A DNA stretch of 64,000 bases, taken from Oscillospiraceae bacterium. Lineage in GTDB: Bacteria > Bacillota > Clostridia > Oscillospirales > Acutalibacteraceae. The translations under genes were made by a program, and so were the position numbers. The notes under the pieces are model-generated. The model ran no database searches, was not told where the DNA came from, and saw only the letters and a list, made by a program, of their open reading frames with translations. This document shows positions 58,521 to 64,000 of the stretch, in pieces (the stretch's first letter is position 1; every line of letters begins with the position of its first letter). The stretch spans positions 62,001-126,000 of the forward strand of contig JAFLUM010000003.1 of the NCBI GenBank assembly GCA_022508805.1, read 5' to 3'.

Positions 58521-59309
58521 ATGGACAATGATTTTTATGAATACAGTCGTTCTGCTCGCAGACAGTCCACGGAAAATGAAAAGCCGAAAAATATAATGAC
58601 AAAAATAATCATCATTCAGTTGATTTTATCTCTTGCAGTCACGGGAATACTGTTTGCAGTGTGCCGAACGGACGGTAAGCTTTCAAAAAATATCAAATCC
58701 TTTTACAGCGACATTTCACAAAAAGATATGAGCGTGTCTGAGGTTTTCGGCGTATTCAAAAGGGTGGCTCAGTCTACCTTTGCACCGTCAATCAAACAGG
58801 AAGATACTTATAAAGAAAATGAAGAATCAACTAATGAAACATCGGCACCTTCGGGGGAAACGGTATCCTACAAAGCGGGAGAAAAGGCAATCTTTTCTCC
58901 CGTTTATTTGACGGTAAAGCTTCTCACGCCCGTCGACAGCAAAAATATAACCTCAAATTTCGGCTACAGGATAAGTCCCATAACGGGTGAATATTCACTC
59001 CATACGGGACTTGACATCGCCGCACCGAAGGGCACGAAAATTACTGCCGCGTACTCGGGTACGGTTGAAAAAGCAGACTTCAATGACACAAGAGGAAATT
59101 ATATTATTATAAAGCACAGCGACAGCCTGAAGACAACATACAATCATTGCAGTGAACTCCTTGTAACGGAGGGCACGGTGCTCAGAGCAGGGGAGACAAT
59201 AGCGCTTGTGGGCAGTACGGGAGCCGCCACAGGCGATCATCTCCATTTTGAAATAACAGTAGACGGGAAATATATTGATCCTCTGTGGGTGCTCACAGAT
59301 GCGTTTTAA
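58521..59309 (+). CDS. SpoIVFA-like M23-domain membrane protein
   Basis: A 262-residue protein with one transmembrane helix (about 27-47), a spacer rich in Glu/Ser/Thr, and a C-terminal LytM/M23 domain. NITSNFGYRISPITGEYSLH is followed by TGLD (the HxxxD ligands), and the end has GDHLHFEI (HxH). The metal ligands are complete, so it could be an active endopeptidase. It overlaps an M50 protease gene by 11 bases; the pair recalls spoIVFA-spoIVFB, where SpoIVFA, also M23-like, holds SpoIVFB inactive during sporulation. That role is inferred from context. Confidence 0.75.
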   Translation: MDNDFYEYSRSARRQSTENEKPKNIMTKIIIIQLILSLAVTGILFAVCRTDGKLSKNIKSFYSDISQKDMSVSEVFGVFKRVAQSTFAPSIKQEDTYKENEESTNETSAPSGETVSYKAGEKAIFSPVYLTVKLLTPVDSKNITSNFGYRISPITGEYSLHTGLDIAAPKGTKITAAYSGTVEKADFNDTRGNYIIIKHSDSLKTTYNHCSELLVTEGTVLRAGETIALVGSTGAATGDHLHFEITVDGKYIDPLWVLTDAF

Positions 59310-59904
59310 AATAAAGAGTATCAACTTTGTGATCACCTTTCCCTTTGCCGCTTTTATCGCGTTTGTTTTATCGTTCCGTGCACCGTCTAATGTACTGATA
59401 GCAATATTATCATCTCTCTTTCACGAATCGTGGCACCTTGCCGCTATGCTCGCCGTGGGAAATCCTCCCGAAAGCGTGCGGTTGGAGCTTACGGGTATGA
59501 ATATAAAACGTATGCAAAGCGTGAAAATCAGCATAAAAAACGAGATGCTTATAGCACTTTGCGGACCTATGGCAAATGCTTTTGCGGTCATTATTTGTAT
59601 AATCGCTCTATGTTTTTATGAAAACGAATTGATCCTCTCAGTCGCCTGTATCAACCTTATACTTATGACCTTTAATCTTTTACCCATCAAAAGACTTGAC
59701 GGAGGAATGGCACTGTATTTTCTGCTGTCACGAAAATTTGATGCAGACCTTTGCTCGCATATCCTCAAAATCACGTCAGTATTTTTTATTTCCCTTATGT
59801 ATCTTTGGGGAATTTACGTTTTTATTGTCAGCAAATACAATTTTTCCGTGCTGATGATAGCAATTTTCCTCACCGCCTCACTTTTCGGCAGTAATGAATA
59901 TTGA
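59299..59904 (+). CDS. SpoIVFB-like M50 intramembrane metalloprotease
   Basis: A 201-residue multi-pass protein (about five or six helices). The zinc motif HExxH is seen as LFHESWHLAAML near residue 42, and the second site N..P...LDG as FNLLPIKRLDGGMAL near 135, both typical of site-2 proteases. It lacks the C-terminal CBS domain of Bacillus SpoIVFB. ATG 59299 lies within the end of the M23 gene; a start 8 codons upstream is possible. In the SpoIVFB role it would process pro-sigma-K in the mother cell. The substrate is unproved. Confidence 0.8.
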   Translation: MRFKIKSINFVITFPFAAFIAFVLSFRAPSNVLIAILSSLFHESWHLAAMLAVGNPPESVRLELTGMNIKRMQSVKISIKNEMLIALCGPMANAFAVIICIIALCFYENELILSVACINLILMTFNLLPIKRLDGGMALYFLLSRKFDADLCSHILKITSVFFISLMYLWGIYVFIVSKYNFSVLMIAIFLTASLFGSNEY

Positions 59905-59958
59905 AAAAAATTATTTTTTATTGTATTATAAACAGAGAAATTTATGTGAGGTCTGACT

Positions 59959-61803
59959 ATGGTTAAAAAGGAAGTTGAACCGCTGCTCAAAAGAGTTCAA
60001 AAGCCCGCTGCGTATACTGGCGGGGAGCTGAACAGCGTTATAAAAGATAAAAACAGTGTAAAATTAAGATATGCCTTTTGCTTTCCCGATAATTATGAGA
60101 TCGGAATGTCCCATTTGGGACTTAAAATACTCTACGGTCTTGTAAATGACCGTGAGGACGCGTGGTGTGAGCGCGTTTTTGCCCCGTGGGAGGATATGGA
60201 AGCACTGATGCGCGAGAATAATATCAAGTTGTACGCCCATGAAAGCGGCGACAGTCTTGATGAGTTCGATCTTATCGGATTTACGCTTCAGTATGAATTG
60301 AGCTACACCAATGTGCTCAATATGCTTGATTTGGGCGGCGTGCCTGTCTTAAAAAAGGACAGAAGGACCCTTACTCCCATTGTGATAGCCGGCGGTCCCT
60401 GCGTGTGCAATCCCGAGCCTATGGCGGATTTTATTGACATATTCCTGCCGGGCGAGGGTGAGGAGGTCACAAACGAGCTTGTTGATTTACTTATAAAGCA
60501 TAAGGAAATGGGCTCAACAAGGCTTGAATTCTTGCGCGAAGCGGCAAAAATTGATGGCGTTTACGTGCCAGAATTTTATGACGTGGAATACAACGCTGAC
60601 GGAACGGTAAAATCGATAACAAACCGTGAGACCGCTCCTGCAAAGGTGAAAAAGAGAGTTATCAGTGATTTGGATACGGCTTTTTATCCCAAGGATTTCG
60701 TCGTACCCTTTATCGACGTGGTTCACGACAGAACGGTAGGCGAGGTGTTCCGCGGCTGCATACGCGGTTGCCGTTTTTGTCAGGCAGGATTTATCGGCAG
60801 ACCCATACGCGAAAAATCCCCCGAGGTCATCAACGGCCAGTGCCGTGCTATCAGCGACGCCACAGGCTATGATGAGATATCACTCTGTTCGCTGAGTACA
60901 AGCGACTATACAAAAATAGACAAACTCATACCAATGCTCTTTGACTGGGCGTTAAAAGAGAATATAAATGTTGCGTTGCCGTCACTGCGTGTAGATAATT
61001 TTTCGGACGAGCTATTGGAGGAGCTTAAAAAAATCCGCCGAAGCGGTCTTACCTTTGCCCCCGAGGCAGGCACACAGCGGCTCCGTGATGCAATAAACAA
61101 GAATGTCACTGAGGACGAAGTTTTGAACACCGCCAAAAAAGCATTTGAAGGCGGTTGGACTGCCGTGAAACTCTATTTTATGATGGGACTTCCCACGGAA
61201 GAGCTTGAGGATATTGCAGGTATTGCCGACCTTGCTCAAAAGGTTGTGGATTTGTATTACAGTAATCCTAATAAGCCAAAAGGTAAGGCTGTTACCGTCA
61301 GCGTGAGCTGTGCATCGTTCGTACCGAAACCCTTTACTCCTTTCCAGTGGGAACCGCAGGATACTGCGGATATGCTCCAAGAAAAACAAAAGCATCTTAT
61401 GGAAAGCGTGAAAAGCCGAAAAATTTCCGTAAGCTACCATCAGTCTAACACCAGCGTGCTGGAGGGCGTGTTTGCCCGTGGAGACAGACGGCTTGGTGAG
61501 GTCATATACAAAGCGTGGCAAAAGGGCTGTAAATTCGATAGCTGGGATGAGTTCTTTAATTTCGACAATTGGCTTGAAGCCTTTGCAGAGTGCGGACTTA
61601 CCACTGAATTTTACGCCAACCGCCGCCGCGAGTATGATGAAATTCTGCCGTGGGATCATATGGATTACGGCATCCGCAAAGAATTCCTTATTGAAGAAAG
61701 CAAAAAGGCTCATAAAAGCGAAACTACTCCACATTGCCGTATAAAATGCGCTGCCTGCGGAGCAAACAGGCTGAACGGAGGTAAATGCGATGCAAGGAAA
61801 TAA
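59959..61803 (+). CDS. Radical SAM protein of the TIGR03960 type
   Basis: A 614-residue protein. The N-terminal half resembles a B12-binding-like domain (FPDNYEIGMSHLGLKILYGL, then FTLQYELSYTNVLNML). The radical SAM cluster motif is CIRGCRFCQAGF (CxxxCxxC) near residue 271. A Cys pair motif CAACGANRL sits at the end. This family pairs with a DUF2344 protein (TIGR03936), here overlapping by 14 bases. It is often near rplU/rng genes and is suspected to modify RNA or protein; the reaction is unknown. Confidence 0.9.
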   Translation: MVKKEVEPLLKRVQKPAAYTGGELNSVIKDKNSVKLRYAFCFPDNYEIGMSHLGLKILYGLVNDREDAWCERVFAPWEDMEALMRENNIKLYAHESGDSLDEFDLIGFTLQYELSYTNVLNMLDLGGVPVLKKDRRTLTPIVIAGGPCVCNPEPMADFIDIFLPGEGEEVTNELVDLLIKHKEMGSTRLEFLREAAKIDGVYVPEFYDVEYNADGTVKSITNRETAPAKVKKRVISDLDTAFYPKDFVVPFIDVVHDRTVGEVFRGCIRGCRFCQAGFIGRPIREKSPEVINGQCRAISDATGYDEISLCSLSTSDYTKIDKLIPMLFDWALKENINVALPSLRVDNFSDELLEELKKIRRSGLTFAPEAGTQRLRDAINKNVTEDEVLNTAKKAFEGGWTAVKLYFMMGLPTEELEDIAGIADLAQKVVDLYYSNPNKPKGKAVTVSVSCASFVPKPFTPFQWEPQDTADMLQEKQKHLMESVKSRKISVSYHQSNTSVLEGVFARGDRRLGEVIYKAWQKGCKFDSWDEFFNFDNWLEAFAECGLTTEFYANRRREYDEILPWDHMDYGIRKEFLIEESKKAHKSETTPHCRIKCAACGANRLNGGKCDARK

Positions 61804-62470
61804 TTCGTGGACCGACGTGAGAATGTTTTACACAAAAACGGGCACGGCAAAATATATTTCTCACCTTGACACGGTACGCTGCCTTTCAAGAGCAATGAAA
61901 CGGGCTGCCGTTCCTATTTGGTTTACCGAAGGCTTTAATCCACACGCCTTTTTAACCTTCGCAATGCCTTTATCCCTCGGGGTAGAGAGCTATTGTGAGA
62001 CCGTGGATTTCAGACTGACCGAGGAAGTTGATTTAACTGAACTAACCGAAAGACTGAACGCAACAATGCCCGAGGGTATCAGCGTTAAAAAAATTGCCGT
62101 ACCAAAATTTAAAGCATCCGATATAAGATATGCCGAATATGAAATAGTTTTTGCATATCCAAATGAAAGTCTTATTGCCAAAGCGCACACACTGCTTGCA
62201 TCGGAAGAAATTATGGCAGAAAAGAAAGCTAAGCAGGGCAGAAAAAAGGTAACTAAAGAAATCAATATAAAAGAGCATATCAAAACCTATGAGTTGTCCC
62301 AAAAAGACGGAAAGCTCATTTTAAAAACCGTTCTGTCCTCGGGAACGTCGGTGAATATAAATCCGTCGCTTTTGATATCCGCTATCGTAAAGGATACCGG
62401 CATCGACGAACGCGATGCTGATATAACAAAAATACAGTCCTATACCGAGAATATGGAGATATTCAGATAA
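61790..62470 (+). CDS. TIGR03936 family, radical-SAM-linked protein (DUF2344)
   Basis: A 226-residue protein. The N-terminal core shows RMFYTKTGTAKYISHLDTVRC, RAMKRAAVPIWFTEGFNPHA and FAMPLSLGVESYCETVDF, the DUF2344 signature. It overlaps the upstream radical SAM gene by 14 bases, and the two families are fused in some species, so they are believed to work together. The reaction is unknown. Confidence 0.92.
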   Translation: MQGNNSWTDVRMFYTKTGTAKYISHLDTVRCLSRAMKRAAVPIWFTEGFNPHAFLTFAMPLSLGVESYCETVDFRLTEEVDLTELTERLNATMPEGISVKKIAVPKFKASDIRYAEYEIVFAYPNESLIAKAHTLLASEEIMAEKKAKQGRKKVTKEINIKEHIKTYELSQKDGKLILKTVLSSGTSVNINPSLLISAIVKDTGIDERDADITKIQSYTENMEIFR

Positions 62471-62495
62471 AAAACCAAATTTAGGTGAGACGCTA

Positions 62496-62774
62496 ATGCT
62501 CTATTTAGTTTTATCAACGACACTGTTTGCAATAATATTCCTGATAATTGAATCAGTAAACGAATTCCTGTTTCAGCATAATAATTTAATTTTAAAAATC
62601 ATTTCTACAGTGATTATCTTAATAATGGCTTTTGTTAACGGTTTTGTTCAGGGAAAATATGGAATTCCCGGGCAAACACTTAATTATACTTACTTGATTT
62701 TTGCAATTATAGTTATTATCGGATCTATACTTATTCATAAGATAAAAAGAAGAAAACGGAATCAAAACAAGTAA
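62496..62774 (+). CDS. Small three-helix membrane protein
   Basis: A 92-residue hydrophobic protein with predicted helices at about 3-22, 33-53 and 63-82, and a basic tail (KIKRRKRNQNK). The short stretch GKYGIPGQTLNYTY joins helices 2 and 3. The ribosome site is weak (TAGGTGAGAC), and the gene is AT-rich. I do not recognise a family. Confidence 0.6.
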   Translation: MLYLVLSTTLFAIIFLIIESVNEFLFQHNNLILKIISTVIILIMAFVNGFVQGKYGIPGQTLNYTYLIFAIIVIIGSILIHKIKRRKRNQNK

Positions 62775-62926
62775 GAATGTAAACGGTGTAATAACATACT
62801 ACAATACAAGAAAAGACAGGGGACGGTTCTGTGCCTTGATAAAATCAGTTAAAAAAGGCAGTCAAGATTTCAAAATTTTTCGGTAAAAAAATAAAATGAA
62901 ATATCTAACAAACATTAAAAAAATAC

Positions 62927-62955
62927 TTGCATTTTGTAAAGTGCTGTGGTATTAT
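62927..62955 (+). promoter_or_regulatory. Promoter of rplS
   Basis: TTGCAT (62927-62932) and TATTAT (62950-62955) with a 17-base spacer. Confidence 0.7.
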
Positions 62956-62961
62956 ATTTAG

Positions 62962-63045
62962 GCATTTGCGGCATTAGCCGCATAATAACTTATAATCTCG
63001 GGCGGTCCTCTGCTTTTACTTTTGGTACGAACGCTTGAAAATTTT
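62962..63045 (+). promoter_or_regulatory. Candidate L19 leader
   Basis: The rplS 5' region holds a hairpin TGCGG-CATTAG-CCGCA (62967-62982) and further conserved-looking sequence before the GGAGG site. Firmicutes rplS genes often have an L19 leader with a short hairpin; a covariance search would be needed to confirm it. Confidence 0.45.
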
Positions 63046-63059
63046 ATCGGAGGTTAGTT

Positions 63060-63401
63060 ATGGACGCATTAAAATTGATGACAGAGGGCATGATCAAAGA
63101 GGCCAACCCCGCAATCAGAGTCGGTGACGTTGTAAAGGTACACGTTAAGATTCGTGAAGGCGAGAGAGAAAGAATTCAGGTCTTTGAGGGTACTATCATC
63201 GCCAAAAAGGGTAGCGGAGTTTCTGAGACATTCACCGTTCGCCGCGTTTCCTACGGCGTAGGTGTTGAAAGAGTCTTCCCCGTAAACTCTCCCAACGTTG
63301 CAAAGGTAGAAACTGTAAGACGCGGTAAGATCCGCAGAAGCAAGCTCTATTATCTTCGTGACAGAGTCGGCAAGGCTGCAAAGGTCAAGGAGCAGATCTA
63401 A
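63060..63401 (+). CDS. rplS: Ribosomal protein bL19
   Basis: A 113-residue 50S protein. The core has [40 protein letters not shown] and [19 protein letters not shown], then the basic [23 protein letters not shown] 63060 follows ATCGGAGGTTAGTT. It is a single-gene unit closed by a terminator. Confidence 0.98.
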   Translation: MDALKLMTEGMIKEANPAIRVGDVVKVHVKIREGERERIQVFEGTIIAKKGSGVSETFTVRRVSYGVGVERVFPVNSPNVAKVETVRRGKIRRSKLYYLRDRVGKAAKVKEQI

Positions 63402-63427
63402 CGCTGTTTCATCAAAACGCAAAACAG

Positions 63428-63458
63428 AGCAGAGGTTTTATTCCTCTGCTTTTTGTTT
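63428..63458 (+). terminator. Terminator after rplS
   Basis: AGCAGAGG pairs with CCTCTGCT and is followed by TTTTGTTT. Confidence 0.8.
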
Positions 63459-63479
63459 AGTTTGTTTAGGAGGATAAAA

Positions 63480-64000
63480 ATGGATTGGACTGAAATAAAA
63501 ATCGAGGTCGATGCGGTCAATATCGACCGTGCGGCTGATATCGCCCATATGGCAGTGCCCTACGGAATTTACGTTGAGGATTACAGTGCACTTGAAGAAG
63601 AGGTACTGGAAATTGCCAATATCGACTTGATTGATGAGGAACTTCTCGAAAAAGACAGAACCAAAGCATATGTTCACATATACATTTCTCCCGAAGAGAG
63701 CTATATGGAGGCTGTTTCATTCTTAAAAGAGAGATACGACAGTGAAAAAATTCCCTATACAGTCGAATATAAACCCTGTAAAAACGAGGATTGGGAGAAT
63801 AACTGGAAAGAATATTTCAAGCCTATGAGGATAGGCGAAAAGCTGCTTATTAGACCTCTTTGGATAGACGATTATGACCCGCAGGGCAGGGCAGTCTTAA
63901 GCATTGAGCCGGGACTCGCTTTCGGTTCGGGCGGACACAACACCACTCGCCTTTGCCTTGAAGCGTTGGAAAAATACGTTAAAAAAGGCGACAGCGTTCT
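63480..64000 (+). CDS. prmA: Ribosomal protein L11 methyltransferase (5' part)
   Basis: The first 173 or so codons of a gene that runs off the window end. The start follows TAGGAGGATAAAA. The N-terminal half (MDWTEIKIEVDAVNIDRAAD, then YGIYVEDYSALEE) is the substrate-recognition region. The stretch LSIEPGLAFGSGGHNTTRLC corresponds to the family's AFGTG.H.TT motif before the SAM fold. It trimethylates L11 (rplK). The SAM-binding core is mostly outside the window. Confidence 0.93.
   Translation, partial: MDWTEIKIEVDAVNIDRAADIAHMAVPYGIYVEDYSALEEEVLEIANIDLIDEELLEKDRTKAYVHIYISPEESYMEAVSFLKERYDSEKIPYTVEYKPCKNEDWENNWKEYFKPMRIGEKLLIRPLWIDDYDPQGRAVLSIEPGLAFGSGGHNTTRLCLEALEKYVKKGDSV

Larger units (their letters stand above)
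62775..63059 (+). other. Intergenic region with REP-like remnant and rplS leader
   Basis: No gene is seen. At 62815-62833 lies GACAGGGGACGGTTCTGTG, a sequence resembling ends of REP-type or IS200-like elements in Firmicutes. The rplS promoter and leader follow at 62927-63059. Confidence 0.5.

Noticed and set aside
61012..61734. 240-codon frame opposite the radical SAM gene
   Set aside because: Antisense to a clear family member; composition and lack of a ribosome site argue for chance.

Overview
The window reads as one stretch of chromosome from a spore-forming, low-to-moderate-GC Clostridia bacterium, most likely of the gut Ruminococcaceae/Oscillospiraceae type. The evidence is Firmicutes gene order (hrcA-grpE-dnaK-dnaJ under a CIRCE operator, rnj-gdpP-rplI-dnaB, tilS-hpt-ftsH, rpmG-secE-nusG-rplKAJL), a T-box, an M-box and a preQ1 riboswitch, sporulation-type proteins (a CotF-like pair and a SpoIVFA/SpoIVFB-like pair), frequent TTG starts behind strong Shine-Dalgarno sites, and glycan-foraging genes. 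Species cannot be fixed from sequence reading alone. No rRNA, tRNA, CRISPR array, prophage or intact insertion sequence was seen.

Layout. 1-8.4 kb: tail of a GH95-type fucosidase, a lone E2-like acyltransferase, a GPH-type sugar transporter with a very long cytosolic tail (minus), an M-box plus candidate leader peptide in front of mgtE, a membrane-anchored protein with a cohesin-like and two Big_2 domains, and nfo. 8.5-14.1 kb (minus): an unknown protein, a PHP phosphoesterase, a membrane-anchored metallophosphoesterase, and thrS behind a threonine T-box. 14.2-18.9 kb: the CIRCE-controlled heat-shock operon. 19-25.3 kb (minus): queT behind a preQ1-I riboswitch, a DUF2974 lipase-like protein, carB and carA, and a 33-codon small gene. 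25.5-29.2 kb: rpmG-secE-nusG-rplK-rplA-rplJ-rplL with two L1-type sites and an L10 leader; rpoB does not follow.

29.3-30.8 kb holds a strongly promoted 35-residue acidic peptide with an internal duplication, a lipoprotein and a C_GCAxxG_C_C protein. 30.8-40.4 kb is a glycan block: a clan-D alpha-galactosidase-like enzyme, a GH31 alpha-glucosidase, CotF-like coat proteins, an HEYGH membrane protein translationally coupled to a GPH transporter, and a third GPH transporter. 40.5-53.1 kb is housekeeping: rnhA, a nucleotidyltransferase/degenerate phosphohexomutase, RNase J, gdpP, rplI, dnaB, tilS, hpt, ftsH. 53.2-57.7 kb carries ilvB, ilvC and ilvD without ilvN. 57.7-64 kb carries a NERD protein, the SpoIVF-like pair, the TIGR03960/TIGR03936 radical-SAM pair, a small membrane protein, rplS and the start of prmA.

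Functionally, the glycoside hydrolases and three GPH symporters suggest import and hydrolysis of plant or host oligosaccharides. The rest is translation, protein quality control, pyrimidine and branched-chain amino-acid synthesis under RNA-based regulation. No large novel defence or mobile system is visible. The most promising undescribed items are small: the leader ORF between the M-box and mgtE, the duplicated acidic 35-residue peptide, and the 33-codon gene upstream of carA.
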